The notes beneath the pieces are model-generated. The model did no database searches. It was not told the DNA's origin and saw nothing but the letters and a program-made list of their open reading frames with translations. A program made the position numbers and the translations under genes. A stretch of DNA of 64,000 nt, taken from positions 28,096 through 92,095 of the forward strand of contig NZ_CAMJFM010000009.1 of the NCBI RefSeq assembly GCF_946404925.1, in the 5' to 3' direction. Origin of the DNA: an uncultured Prevotella sp. (GTDB lineage: Bacteria > Bacteroidota > Bacteroidia > Bacteroidales > Bacteroidaceae). Of the stretch, positions 1 to 9,106 are shown piece after piece; within the stretch, counting starts at the first letter, position 1; the number at the start of each line of letters is the position of its first letter.

Positions 1-2
1 AA

Positions 3-425
3 ATAGCCCGTGCACTGGGCGTGAGATTGGGTACGTTTATGGACGATAACGACGATCTGGGACCAATCGTAACGCGTGCCAAGGATCGTGAGGCCGACAG
101 CAGCATAAGCTTTAGCAACGGTGCTACAGATGCCCGCAAACATATGGAGTATCATCCATTGGCTCAGCAGAAGGCTGGACGCCACATGGAGCCATTCGTG
201 ATCGACATCAACCCAGAGGATACACCAGAGTTCCAGCTCTCAGCCCACGAGGGTGAGGAGTTTATCTACGTGATGGAGGGTGAGATAGAAATCGTGTACG
301 GTAAAGAAACTTACCACCTGAACGAGGGTGACTCGATATTCTACGATAGCATCGTGAAGCACCATGTGCATGGCGCACCTGGCAAGAGCGCAAAAATCCT
401 CGCCGTGGTGTATATACCATTCTAA
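3..425 (+). CDS. XRE-family regulator with C-terminal cupin domain (5' end cut by window)
   Basis: Partial gene: the reading frame is open from base 3 and begins inside what looks like the last helix of an HTH (IARALGVRLGTFMDD), so the true start lies outside the window. After a linker of about 45 residues comes a cupin_2 barrel (HEGEEFIYVMEGEIEIVYG, then GDSIFYDSIVKHHVHG) ending at the stop. HTH-cupin proteins are cytoplasmic transcription factors whose barrel senses a small metabolite. It lies 120 bp upstream of an acyl-CoA synthetase on the same strand, so control of that gene is a reasonable inference, as is a ligand from fatty-acid or aromatic-acid metabolism. A GTG at 21 could be mistaken for a start but lies inside the HTH. 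Confidence 0.85.
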   Translation: MARALGVRLGTFMDDNDDLGPIVTRAKDREADSSISFSNGATDARKHMEYHPLAQQKAGRHMEPFVIDINPEDTPEFQLSAHEGEEFIYVMEGEIEIVYGKETYHLNEGDSIFYDSIVKHHVHGAPGKSAKILAVVYIPF

Positions 426-434
426 ATAATTATA

Positions 435-532
435 GGCCTACGGATTTTACGGATTTTACGGATTAATTATCCCGAGAGTTCGCAATCCTAAGGCAGAAAA
501 AATTCGTATAATCCGTATAATCCGTAGGAGAT
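435..532 (+). repeat. TACGGAT-family palindromic spacer repeat, copy 1
   Basis: About 98 bp. The left arm starts GGCCTACGGATTTTACGG and the right arm is its near inverse, ending ATCCGTAGGAGAT. Each arm is made of 9-nt tandem units (ACGGATTTT or ACGGATTAT). The loop contains GTTCGCAATCCTAAGGCAG, which is also recognisable in the copies at 13696 and 15943. The terminal GGAGAT serves as Shine-Dalgarno for the acyl-CoA synthetase starting at 546. Confidence 0.9.
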
Positions 533-545
533 TATAAAAACTGAA

Positions 546-2273
546 ATGAGCGAAGTAAGATTAGATATGGCGGGGAGACCGCTGCCTGATAGAACTTATC
601 CGGCTGAGACCGGAAGCAAGGGGTACCAGCTGTACGAACGCACACTGGGACAGTGGCTGGAGTACTGGGCTGAGAAGACTCCTGATAAGGAATATATAGT
701 ATATAGCGACCGCGACCTGCGCTTTACTTGGAGTAAATTCAATGAGCGCGTGGATAACCTGGCTAAGGGCTTGATAGCCATTGGCGTGGAAAAGGGATCG
801 AACGTGGGTATTTGGGCTACTAACGTGCCCGACTGGCTGACATTCCTCTACGCTACGGCTAAGATTGGCGCCGTGCTGGTGACGGTGAACACCAACTACA
901 AGCAGAACGAGCTGGAGTATCTGTGTAAGGACTCGGATATGCACACGCTGTGTATCACCGACGGTACATGGGACTGTAACTACGTAGACATGACCTACAC
1001 CATGCTGCCTGAGCTGAAGACCTGCGAGCGCGGACACCTGAATAGCGAAAAGTTCCCATTCCTGAAGAACGTGGTATATATAGGTATGGAGAAGTATCGC
1101 GGCATGTTTAACACCGCCGAGCTGCTGCTGCTGGGACAGAACGTGGAGGACGAGCAGCTGGACAAGATGAAGGCTCAGGTGACTTGCCACGACGTGTGTA
1201 ACATGCAGTACACCAGCGGTACAACAGGATTCCCCAAGGGCGTGATGCTGACGCACTACGGTATAGCCAACGATGGCTACTTTACAGGCGAGAACATGGG
1301 ATTTACGCAGGACGACAAGCTGTGCGTATGTGTGCCACTGTTCCACTGCTTTGGCGTGGTGCTGGCCACGATGAACTGCCTGACGCACGGATGTACCGAG
1401 GTGATGGTTGAGAAATTCGACCCGCTGGTGGTGCTGGCGTCTATACATAAAGAGAGGTGTACGGCCGTGTATGGCGTGCCCACGATGTTTATAGCCGAGC
1501 TGAACCACCCGATGTTTGATATGTTTGACCTGAGCTGTCTGCGTACGGGTATCATGGCTGGAAGTCTGTGCCCAATAGAGCTGATGAAGCAGGTGAGCGA
1601 AAAGATGTTTATGACTATCACCAGTGTGTATGGACTCACTGAGAGTTCGCCCGGAATGACGCAGACCTGCCTGAACGACACCTTTGAGCAGCGATGCACA
1701 ACGGTGGGACGCGACTTCCCATTCTGCGACGTGAAGGTGCTTGACCCAGAGACGGGCGAGGAGTGCCCAGTGGGCGTGCAGGGCGAGATGTGCTGTAAGG
1801 GATTCAACGTGATGAAGGGTTACTACAAGAACCCAACAGCCACTGCCGAGGTGATAGACAAGAACGGATATCTGCACTCGGGCGACCTGGGCGTGAAGGA
1901 CGAACAGGGATTCTACAAGATTACAGGACGTATCAAGGATATGATTATCCGCGGTGGTGAGAACATCTACCCACGCGAGATTGAGGAGTTCCTGTATCAC
2001 ATGCCTGGCATCCGCGACGTGCAGGTGGCTGCCGTGCCTTCGAAGAAATATGGTGAGGCCGTGGGTGCATTCATCATCCTGGAGGAGGGCGCACAGATGA
2101 CTGCCGAGGATGTGCAGCTGTTCTGCCGTGGTAAGATAGCACGCTACAAGATACCAAAGTACGTGTTCTTTATCAAGGAGTTCCCACTGACGGGATCGGG
2201 CAAAATCCAGAAGTTCAAACTGAAGGAAATGAGCCTGAAGCTCTGCGAGGAGCAGGGAATCGAGGTTATTTAA
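546..2273 (+). CDS. AMP-binding acyl-CoA synthetase (fatty-acyl/short-chain acyl-CoA ligase type)
   Basis: A 575-residue member of the ANL adenylating superfamily, which activates a carboxylic acid with ATP to acyl-AMP and transfers it to CoA in the cytoplasm. Visible core motifs: the phosphate-binding loop [11 protein letters not shown] near residue 222, the A5 motif YGLTESSP near 361, HSGDLG near 443, [16 protein letters not shown] near 460, and the C-terminal catalytic lysine in SGKIQK near 551. Length is normal for the medium/long-chain branch. Substrate is not determinable by eye. The start ATG at 546 is preceded by GGAGAT from the repeat. It follows an XRE-cupin regulator, which is the likely control of expression. 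Confidence 0.92.
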   Translation: MSEVRLDMAGRPLPDRTYPAETGSKGYQLYERTLGQWLEYWAEKTPDKEYIVYSDRDLRFTWSKFNERVDNLAKGLIAIGVEKGSNVGIWATNVPDWLTFLYATAKIGAVLVTVNTNYKQNELEYLCKDSDMHTLCITDGTWDCNYVDMTYTMLPELKTCERGHLNSEKFPFLKNVVYIGMEKYRGMFNTAELLLLGQNVEDEQLDKMKAQVTCHDVCNMQYTSGTTGFPKGVMLTHYGIANDGYFTGENMGFTQDDKLCVCVPLFHCFGVVLATMNCLTHGCTEVMVEKFDPLVVLASIHKERCTAVYGVPTMFIAELNHPMFDMFDLSCLRTGIMAGSLCPIELMKQVSEKMFMTITSVYGLTESSPGMTQTCLNDTFEQRCTTVGRDFPFCDVKVLDPETGEECPVGVQGEMCCKGFNVMKGYYKNPTATAEVIDKNGYLHSGDLGVKDEQGFYKITGRIKDMIIRGGENIYPREIEEFLYHMPGIRDVQVAAVPSKKYGEAVGAFIILEEGAQMTAEDVQLFCRGKIARYKIPKYVFFIKEFPLTGSGKIQKFKLKEMSLKLCEEQGIEVI

Positions 2274-2281
2274 TATTATAC

Positions 2282-2388
2282 GGCCTACGGATTTTACGGA
2301 TTATACGGATTATTATTAATCCAATCCGTAATCTCCGAGAAGGTCAGAAGAAAAGAAAAATCCGTAAAATCCGTATAATCCGTAGGTA
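2282..2388 (+). repeat. TACGGAT-family palindromic spacer repeat, copy 2
   Basis: About 107 bp between the synthetase stop (2273) and the sensor gene (2409). It starts CGGCCTACGG and ends ATCCGTAGGTAAG. Arms are built of the same 9-nt units as copy 1; the loop is more diverged and contains an extra CAATCCGTAATCTCCGAG. Its orientation relative to the flanking genes matches the other copies. Confidence 0.9.
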
Positions 2389-2408
2389 AGAATTTAAAAC
2401 TATAAGTT

Positions 2409-4856
2409 ATGAAGATGAGGGTGAACATATTGGCGATGATGGTGCTGTGGGTGACTGCGGTGCTGGCTGATGTGTCGCCTCGAATCTTCCATAACTATAC
2501 CGCGGCCGACGGATTGGCGGATAACAGCGCGCAGACCATCAAGTGTACCAAGACAGGACGACTGGTGATTACCACTGCTGGACAGATCAACTTCTTCGAC
2601 GGGTCGAAATTCTCGTATATCGACCCTATAGACGAGAACCAATATCCGCTGGCAGAGTATAAAGGTAACTACCACTTGTACTTCGACCGATTCCACCACA
2701 TCTGGCTTAAAAACACGCATACCGTATCGTGTGTCGACCTGATAACAGAACGCTTTGCTGCATCGATAGAGGATGAGTTCAGAAAGTTTGGTGTTATCGA
2801 AAAGGTGAACGACCTGTTTGTTGACAGCGCCGGCATAGCATGGCTGCTAACAGAGAAGGGCCTGCAGAACGTGAAGAGCAAGCTGACCATCAAGCCACGC
2901 GAAAAGCTGAACCTGCAAGACGTAGAACTGTGTAAGCAGAACCAGGTGATGCTGTTCTACAGCAACGGACTGATGGAGATGTACAACACGGAGACGGGTA
3001 AGAAAACACTGGAAACGCGCGCCTATACCGATGCCGACGGACAGAGATATGGCGAATCGAGCCTGCTGGCGATGGGTAAAGACGTGGTGTATCAGATACG
3101 AAACGGATGGAAAGAGGCCATACTGATGAAGTACGACCTGAAAGCCAACAGCTGGGCCGAGCTGCTGCGTACGCCTTACCACCTGAACAACATGGAGCTG
3201 AGAGACTCGATGCTCTACGTGCCTTGCGAATACGGATACTGGGTTATTAACAACAACACGGGCCAACAGACACACTTTGAGGGTCTGACACAGGAAGACG
3301 GCTACACGATGGTGACCGACATCAACGTGATGGCCTTTGACCGCCAGGGAGGCTTGTGGCTTGGTACCGAAAAGCGAGGCATACTGTACTCGCGCCCGTT
3401 CAAGCCGCCATTCAGGGTGTATCCATGGGGCAACCCTGTGGCCGACCGCTACGGCGCCATGTTCGATCACGTGAACCAATATCCTAAATTCCGCGACCGC
3501 ACCGTGAACTGCATCTATAAGGATTCGCGCGGATGGACATGGGTGGGAACACCACAGGGACTGCAGGTGTATCGCAAAGACACCGACATGCTGCCACAGG
3601 TATATACCAAGAAAGACGGACTGCTGAACAACATCGTACACTCGGTGGTGGAAGACCAGAAGCACAACATCTGGGTGGGCACCAGCTATGGTATATCGGT
3701 GGTGCTGTTTAACGAAGAGGGGCGCGTGTACCGCATCGGCAGCTACAACGAGTACGACCGCGTGCCCAACGAGGTGTTCTCGAACGGCAAGTCGATGCTA
3801 ATGCCCGACGGAACCATCGTGATGCAGTCGCTGGAACATGTGGTAGAGTTTAATCCCGACGATTTCTCGACGCTCGGCAACAATTATGCGTTCGAAATCT
3901 ACCCCAAGCTGATACAGCTGTTTGTGAACGGTATCGAAGTGAACACCAACACAGAGATAGACGGCAAGCGGATACTGGACAGAGCACTGAGTCGCGTGTG
4001 GGGGCTGGATCTGGACTATACCGAAAATACGATTACCATGGTGTTCTCGGGTCTTAACTACTTCCGTCCGCAGCAGACTTTCTACCGCGTGAGAGTGGTG
4101 GGGCTCGACGACGAGTGGCGCATACTGACACCTTACGACAGCAACGGCATGATTGACAGCCACGGACTGTTGCACCTGCCACTGATTTCGCTACGACCAG
4201 GCCACTACGAGATAGAGGTGCAGGCATCGATGAGTCCTGACGACTGGGACACCAGACCCTACGTGTGGGAGATTGACATCAACGAGCCATGGTGGCGAAG
4301 CATAGGTATGTTCGGACTGATGGGCGTGCTGCTGACAGTGCTGCTGCTGGTGAACATATTCTACTATATGAAGAATGCCAACCTGCGTGCCCAGCGCGAC
4401 AGCGAGGAGAGCATGCTGGTGAAGCGCATATACCGCTTTGTGGAGCGTATAGAGAATAGGGAGGAGGTGCTGGAGCCTGCTGCTGACGAAATAAGCGCGG
4501 CTACAGTGGAGCAGATGACCGACCTGGACCCACAGTTTGTGAAGGCCATTGAGAAGGTGAAGATGCTGGTGCTGACTGAGCGCAAGAAGAAAAAGATGAC
4601 CATGCACCGACTGAGCTATAAGGCCGGTATAGGCAATAAGGAATTCTACAAGCTGGTAACGGAAAACATATTTAAGAGTCCGCGCGTGATGATTAAGAAG
4701 GCGCGACTGGAAGAGGCTGAGAAGATGCTGCGTAACACCAAGGCAACCATCGACGAGATAGCAGAACACTGCGGTTTCGTATCGGCCAACTACTTCATAG
4801 CCTCGTTCTACCAGAAGTATAAGACTACTCCACAGGCGTATCGTAATAGGCGATAA
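2409..4856 (+). CDS. Membrane-spanning propeller/Y_Y_Y sensor fused to an AraC-type HTH
   Basis: 815 residues. Signal peptide/N-terminal anchor 1-20, then beta-propeller repeats resembling Reg_prop blades (AFDRQGGLWLGTEKRG, KDSRGWTWVGTPQGLQVY, EDQKHNIWVGTSYGISV), a Y_Y_Y-like domain ending near residue 620, one membrane helix at about 630-652, a charged linker, and an AraC HTH at about 727-815 (ATIDEIAEHCGFVSANYFIASF). This is the layout of Bacteroidetes hybrid two-component systems with the histidine kinase and receiver missing: the linker shows no H-box, ATPase or receiver motif. It would act as a one-component, membrane-tethered transcription factor sensing a periplasmic ligand, often a glycan. 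No SusC/D genes lie next to it. Its 3' end overlaps the convergent gene by 32 bp. Confidence 0.88.
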   Translation: MKMRVNILAMMVLWVTAVLADVSPRIFHNYTAADGLADNSAQTIKCTKTGRLVITTAGQINFFDGSKFSYIDPIDENQYPLAEYKGNYHLYFDRFHHIWLKNTHTVSCVDLITERFAASIEDEFRKFGVIEKVNDLFVDSAGIAWLLTEKGLQNVKSKLTIKPREKLNLQDVELCKQNQVMLFYSNGLMEMYNTETGKKTLETRAYTDADGQRYGESSLLAMGKDVVYQIRNGWKEAILMKYDLKANSWAELLRTPYHLNNMELRDSMLYVPCEYGYWVINNNTGQQTHFEGLTQEDGYTMVTDINVMAFDRQGGLWLGTEKRGILYSRPFKPPFRVYPWGNPVADRYGAMFDHVNQYPKFRDRTVNCIYKDSRGWTWVGTPQGLQVYRKDTDMLPQVYTKKDGLLNNIVHSVVEDQKHNIWVGTSYGISVVLFNEEGRVYRIGSYNEYDRVPNEVFSNGKSMLMPDGTIVMQSLEHVVEFNPDDFSTLGNNYAFEIYPKLIQLFVNGIEVNTNTEIDGKRILDRALSRVWGLDLDYTENTITMVFSGLNYFRPQQTFYRVRVVGLDDEWRILTPYDSNGMIDSHGLLHLPLISLRPGHYEIEVQASMSPDDWDTRPYVWEIDINEPWWRSIGMFGLMGVLLTVLLLVNIFYYMKNANLRAQRDSEESMLVKRIYRFVERIENREEVLEPAADEISAATVEQMTDLDPQFVKAIEKVKMLVLTERKKKKMTMHRLSYKAGIGNKEFYKLVTENIFKSPRVMIKKARLEEAEKMLRNTKATIDEIAEHCGFVSANYFIASFYQKYKTTPQAYRNRR

Positions 4857-6042
4857 GGCGCCAGGTGCGATCAGTAGTGCCCTTGTAGTAGACTAAACCC
4901 TGATAATGATTCTCTGTTTGATAGTAGCTGCCCTCGCTGGGTAGCAGCTCATCGGTGCCATCGATGAGATACTGATAGGAGTAGTAACCCTGCTTCTGCA
5001 GGATGCATGCGGTGTAGAGATGGTTGGCGGGGTCGTAGAGCATGCGATACGTGTCAGGCCCCTCGGTGGTCCAGCGACCACTGATGCGGATGCGCTGACC
5101 AATATCGGAGTGCAGACGATAGTTGACCCACACGTATTCGCTGTGGGTGTCGTTATAGCTATCGTTGCTGTTGCGGATGCAGAACGAGCCGTTGGCATCT
5201 TCGTCGTAAAGATAGTTAGGGCGGGGCTCATCGATGAAGGGGTAGGCTTGATAGTTGTCGCCATCCCAAAGGATGTGGTCGATGCCCATGGTGGGGTGCG
5301 ACACATCGAGCACCTCGAACTTGCGATACTCATTGCCCGCATCGAACACCAGCTGGCGATGGTGGGTCCACTCTAAACCATTGAGGGTGGTGATGTTAGG
5401 TTTTACACCCTGGCGCATGTGGCGCTGCTGATTGTTCTGCATCACCACAGCATAGATCTGCTCATCAGGATTAGTTATGCTGAGCTGGCCATAGTTCAGG
5501 CTCATCGACACCTGCTGGTGGCTCTGGCGCGTGTCAACATCGGTATTGCCCGTGGCGCTCATGCTGAGCTTGGCGCTCTGCTCGGTAACCATAAACTCGG
5601 CCACCAGCACCTCGCGGTTGTCATCATCCTCATCCAGCACATGCAGGCGGTAATTGCCGCTCATTTTCAGGCTGCAACGATCGTTGGGCAGCTGCAGCTG
5701 GTAGTGGGTGTAGGGGATGATGGTATTGGAGGAATGCTCGTAGTCATCGATGGTGTTGCCATTGAAGCCTGAGAGCCAATCGCTCTCAAAAAGACCCTCG
5801 GAGGGAGTCCAATCGGCCTCGCAATGCTCCAGCTGATAGACGTAGCGATGGTAATCGTGCGAGAGCTCATCGAACGACACGGTGAGCACATCCTGTGAGC
5901 CCAGGCGCATAATGGCGGGGGCCAGCCAATTGCCATTGACCACCACCTGCAGCGACTTGACATCAGGCTGACTGATGCGACTGCTGGCTGAGGCGCATAG
6001 CGGCAACGCCAAAAGCAGAATATGAAACAAAATCCTTCTCAC
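4825..6042 (-). CDS. DUF5103 protein, type IX secretion plug-like
   Basis: 405 residues with a signal peptide (hydrophobic core ILFHILLLALPLCASAS). The body resembles the DUF5103 family, now described as the plug protein of the type IX secretion translocon in Bacteroidetes: paired beta-sandwich regions including SDWLSGFNG, TDVDTRQSHQQVSM, NGLEWTHHRQLVFDAG and YQYLIDGTDELLPSEGSYYQTEN. Expected location is the periplasm or outer membrane. The start is a GTG at 6042 that forms part of a GTGAGAAGG repeat. It is last in a minus-strand run after fbp, with a 20-bp spacer. It converges on and overlaps the sensor-regulator gene by 32 bp. Assignment is by recognition of the family, not by search. Confidence 0.78.
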   Translation of the reverse strand: MRRILFHILLLALPLCASASSRISQPDVKSLQVVVNGNWLAPAIMRLGSQDVLTVSFDELSHDYHRYVYQLEHCEADWTPSEGLFESDWLSGFNGNTIDDYEHSSNTIIPYTHYQLQLPNDRCSLKMSGNYRLHVLDEDDDNREVLVAEFMVTEQSAKLSMSATGNTDVDTRQSHQQVSMSLNYGQLSITNPDEQIYAVVMQNNQQRHMRQGVKPNITTLNGLEWTHHRQLVFDAGNEYRKFEVLDVSHPTMGIDHILWDGDNYQAYPFIDEPRPNYLYDEDANGSFCIRNSNDSYNDTHSEYVWVNYRLHSDIGQRIRISGRWTTEGPDTYRMLYDPANHLYTACILQKQGYYSYQYLIDGTDELLPSEGSYYQTENHYQGLVYYKGTTDRTWRLIAYYDTPVE

Positions 6043-6077
6043 CTTCTCACTTTCTCACCTTTTCACTTTCTCCTCTC
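6036..6077 (-). repeat. GTGAGAAAG short tandem repeat between fbp and the T9SS plug gene
   Basis: On the minus strand, 8-10-nt units GTGAGAAAGG / GTGAGAAAGT are repeated about four times across the fbp stop codon and the start of the next gene. The last unit contains the GTG start codon of the DUF5103 gene, and AGAAGG just upstream is a plausible Shine-Dalgarno. The same repeat type precedes murB at 56996. Confidence 0.8.
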
Positions 6078-8036
6078 CGTAATGATTCCATGGCGATAGG
6101 CGTAGAGCAGATCCTTGAGATCTGCTATCTGGCTGCGCAACTCCTCGCCCTTGTCGGTATCAGCCACCAGCATGCGGTGGGCTGACATCTCGATGATCTG
6201 AGTGGTGCTCTTGATGTCTATTTCGCGCATGATGGCATCGCGGGCAGAGGTGAACGGCTCGTGCTGAACCAGCTGGAAACCACGTGAGTGATAGACCAAG
6301 GTGTAGCCAGCGATACCCGTTTCGTGGTGATAGGCCTCGCTGAAGCCGCCATCGATCACCATGAGTTTGCCACCAGCCTTGATGGGGTTCTCGCCACTAC
6401 CAGCATGCACGGGCACGTGACCATTGATGATGTGGCGTGCCTGGCCTTTTACGCCAAAGGCATCGAGAATGCGGTCGCACACCTCAGCGCTGTCGCGCAG
6501 CTTGAAGTAGTTGCCCTTCTCCTCCTTAAAGGTCTCCTTATCAGTAAGGAAATAGCGCTCGAAGGTGGCCATCTTTGACTTACAGAACAGGGGCGACTCC
6601 TTGCCACACCACAGATAGAGGAAGTAGTCGATGGCATAGTCGCGCTGGGTGGAATCGCTCTGGAAGGCATCGCGGATCATCATGCCAATGTTGTGCATGA
6701 GGTCCTTGCCCGCAAAGCGCTTGCCAGGATAGATCTCGACCTCCTTGAGCGAGCCATCGTCGTTGAGCGGAATGGCTGCGTGGAACAGCAGGTTAGAGTT
6801 GCTGATGGCGTACATGCAACCATGCGACAGGAGCGTGCGGATGTGCTTGTGCAGCTTCTCGCTGATGCGGAACGAGTGGTGCAGCTTGCCTATCAGGTCG
6901 GTCTCCTCAGGGGTGAGCTTATTTGGGTCGGCAGGGTCGACGGTGGGGAAGTTGCAACTCTTCATCTCGTAGGCCTTGCCATCGATGGTGCACAGGTGCT
7001 TATCGTAGTCCACGGCGCTGAGCATGCAGCGATTCAGCATCTGCCACTCGGGGTGGCGCTGGAAGATGGCAGCCTCGGTCTTGAACTGCAGCACGGCAAT
7101 GGCCTTGTGCATCTTGGCGGTGAGCTGCTGGGTCTTATCGTCCATGGTGTTGCCAGGCAGCAGCTTGGGCATGAACTCCAGACAGGGATCGTCGCCATAC
7201 ACATCGAGCGCAAAGGTGGCCAGAGGCACCAGATTGATGCCATACTCCTCGATGGTGGTGAGGTTGGCATAGCGCAGGCAGAGGCGCAGCACATTGCAGA
7301 TGCAGGCGTCGTTGCCAGCAGAGGCGCCCATCCACAGCACATCGTGATTGCCCCACTGGATGTCCCACGAGTGGTACTGGCGCAGGGTGTCCATGATGAT
7401 GTGGGCACCAGGGCCACGATCGTAGATGTCGCCCAGAATGTGCAGCTGGTCGATGGCCAGGCGCTGGATGACGTTACAGATGGCGCAGATGAAATCATCA
7501 GCACGACCTGTAGATATGATGGTGTTGACAATCACGCTGACGTAGGCAGCCTTGTCGTTGTCGCTCAGACTCTCGTGCAGAAGCTCTTCGATGATATAGG
7601 CAAAATCGTGAGGCAGAGACTTGCGCACCTTAGAACGGGTGTACTTGCTGCTGACATCGCGACACACCTTTACCAGCTGGTGGATGGTGATGCGATACCA
7701 GTCGTCGATATCCTGCTCCTGGGCCTTGATGAGCTCCAGCTTCTCCTCAGGATAGTAGATGAGGGTGCACAGCTCCTTCTTCTCGCTCTCGCGGATGTCG
7801 TTGCCAAAGAGTTCATTGACTTTTCGTTTGATATTACCTGAGGCATTCTTGAGGATGTGGCGGAAAGCTTCGCTCTCGCCATGGATATCAGCCAGGAAGT
7901 GCTCGGTGCCCTTGGGCAGAGCCATGATAGCTTCGAGGTTTATAATCTCTGTAGAAGCATCGGCAATCGTGGGGAACGACTGCGAGAGCAGCTGCAGATA
8001 GTGGAGGTCGGTGTCATTACTGGAAAGGTGTTTCAT
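6063..8036 (-). CDS. fbp: Fructose-1,6-bisphosphatase, class III
   Basis: 657 residues, the size of the Firmicutes/Bacteroidetes class III enzyme, which hydrolyses fructose 1,6-bisphosphate in gluconeogenesis. It is a calcineurin-like metallophosphatase: LADIHGESEAF near residue 48, GDIYDRGPGAH near 202 and WGNHDVLWMGASAGN near 229 supply metal ligands, and NGHVPV appears near 570. ATG at 8036 overlaps the end of the upstream glycosyltransferase-like gene by 4 bp (ATGA type), so translation is probably coupled. The last residues run into the GTGAGAAAG repeat. Confidence 0.95.
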   Translation of the reverse strand: MKHLSSNDTDLHYLQLLSQSFPTIADASTEIINLEAIMALPKGTEHFLADIHGESEAFRHILKNASGNIKRKVNELFGNDIRESEKKELCTLIYYPEEKLELIKAQEQDIDDWYRITIHQLVKVCRDVSSKYTRSKVRKSLPHDFAYIIEELLHESLSDNDKAAYVSVIVNTIISTGRADDFICAICNVIQRLAIDQLHILGDIYDRGPGAHIIMDTLRQYHSWDIQWGNHDVLWMGASAGNDACICNVLRLCLRYANLTTIEEYGINLVPLATFALDVYGDDPCLEFMPKLLPGNTMDDKTQQLTAKMHKAIAVLQFKTEAAIFQRHPEWQMLNRCMLSAVDYDKHLCTIDGKAYEMKSCNFPTVDPADPNKLTPEETDLIGKLHHSFRISEKLHKHIRTLLSHGCMYAISNSNLLFHAAIPLNDDGSLKEVEIYPGKRFAGKDLMHNIGMMIRDAFQSDSTQRDYAIDYFLYLWCGKESPLFCKSKMATFERYFLTDKETFKEEKGNYFKLRDSAEVCDRILDAFGVKGQARHIINGHVPVHAGSGENPIKAGGKLMVIDGGFSEAYHHETGIAGYTLVYHSRGFQLVQHEPFTSARDAIMREIDIKSTTQIIEMSAHRMLVADTDKGEELRSQIADLKDLLYAYRHGIITERRK

Positions 8037-9106
8037 ATCTTCAAGTGGTTTATTAGATTGGTGCGAAGTTTGATAGTCAGCTTGTCGTCGAGCGGGTCGA
8101 TGGGCATGTAGCCCTCGTCGAGCAGTATGAAGTCGGCCAGCACCTGAATGAGGCGGGCGGCACTCTTGGTGAGGCCTTCGTCTTCGAGTTTCTCAGCCAG
8201 GAGATCGTCGTTCACATTGTCGCGATAGAGCTCGCGCGTCAACTCGATGGCGCCAAGCAGCGTGGGGAACTTGAGCACCTGACGGATGATGCGCAACAGA
8301 TAATCCGTCTGGTCGCCCTGATAATCGCCCACAAGCTCCTTGATGGGTTTGGGGCGTGTGTAATGCTTTGGGAAGTAGGCTGCAATCTTATCGGTATTAA
8401 GGAGTGGCGCTGCGAGGCCTAAGATGCGGATGCCATAGTCGGTATAGTTCACGATGTTCTCGTGCTCTGCATACACCATCAGGTGGCGCCAGTTGATGAG
8501 TCGTGCGTCGAAGGTAGAATCATCTACCCATCGCTTGTCGCCCATGATGCCCACCTTGAGTATCGCCTTGAGGGCAGCGAGGGTGTTGGAGTCCATCAAT
8601 TCGAGGGTGTTGGAGTCCATCACCTTCTGATAGACAGCAAAGGTCTTGGCTGCCATGTCTGCTGGCGTGATGGTGTTGGTGATGAGGGCGTTGTGAATCT
8701 CCTCGATACGCGGGTTGTAGCCATGCTTGGCAAACGAGCCAGACTCGAGCTTGCCCAGGGTGATGACTGCATAGGCATGCGACAGATACTCGCGCATGGC
8801 TAGGAACAGGGCTGTGCGCTGCTGGGCTGGCATGGCATCGAGCGCAAAGGGCTGCAGCTGACCATGCAGCGTGACCACAAAGCGGATGTTATTCTTTACG
8901 GCACAACGCAGCGCCTTGAACTGCATCATCTGGTTGACGCCATGAATGTGGATGATATCTGCCTCGAAGTCGCGGGCTTGCTTGTAGAAGGATTTGTTGT
9001 TGTCGGCCACCATGACGTTGGCGCTCTGTTTCAACCCCTCTACCAGCAGCGATACATGACGTTGTATCAGCTCGTTATTCTTTGGGTAAATATGTAATAC
9101 GTTCAT
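8033..9106 (-). CDS. Glycosyltransferase-like protein (GT4-type N-terminal fold)
   Basis: 357 residues. The N-terminal 130 residues look like a GT-B donor/acceptor domain (MNVLHIYPKNNELIQRHV, ADIIHIHGVNQMMQ, RFVVTLHGQLQPFA, AYAVITLGKLESGSF), as in family 4 transferases. The C-terminal half lacks the usual E-x7-E donor-binding pattern that I could recognise, so activity is uncertain. A 24-bp tandem duplication at 8579-8622 repeats MDSNTLE in the middle of the protein. It overlaps the upstream GT2 gene by 32 bp and fbp by 4 bp. It probably acts with the GT2 gene in making a surface glycan, by inference from the pairing. Confidence 0.72.
   Translation of the reverse strand: MNVLHIYPKNNELIQRHVSLLVEGLKQSANVMVADNNKSFYKQARDFEADIIHIHGVNQMMQFKALRCAVKNNIRFVVTLHGQLQPFALDAMPAQQRTALFLAMREYLSHAYAVITLGKLESGSFAKHGYNPRIEEIHNALITNTITPADMAAKTFAVYQKVMDSNTLELMDSNTLAALKAILKVGIMGDKRWVDDSTFDARLINWRHLMVYAEHENIVNYTDYGIRILGLAAPLLNTDKIAAYFPKHYTRPKPIKELVGDYQGDQTDYLLRIIRQVLKFPTLLGAIELTRELYRDNVNDDLLAEKLEDEGLTKSAARLIQVLADFILLDEGYMPIDPLDDKLTIKLRTNLINHLKI
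8579..8622 (-). repeat. 24-bp in-frame tandem duplication in the GT4-like gene
   Basis: GAGGGTGTTGGAGTCCATCA recurs at a period of 24 bp (8579 and 8603), so the protein reads MDSNTLEL then MDSNTLAA. The repeat keeps frame and adds eight residues. Confidence 0.9.

Noticed and set aside
435..532. CRISPR-like array from the regularly repeated ACGGATTTT units
   Set aside because: Units are 9 nt with no unique spacers and form inverted arms; no cas genes in the window.
561..2000. Long open frame antisense to the acyl-CoA synthetase (479 codons)
   Set aside because: A mirror of codon bias in the well-supported plus-strand gene; no start signal or recognisable domain.
6693..7841. Long plus-strand frame inside fbp (382 codons)
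   Set aside because: Shadow of fbp; low-complexity Val/His/Ala/Leu-rich translation without motifs.
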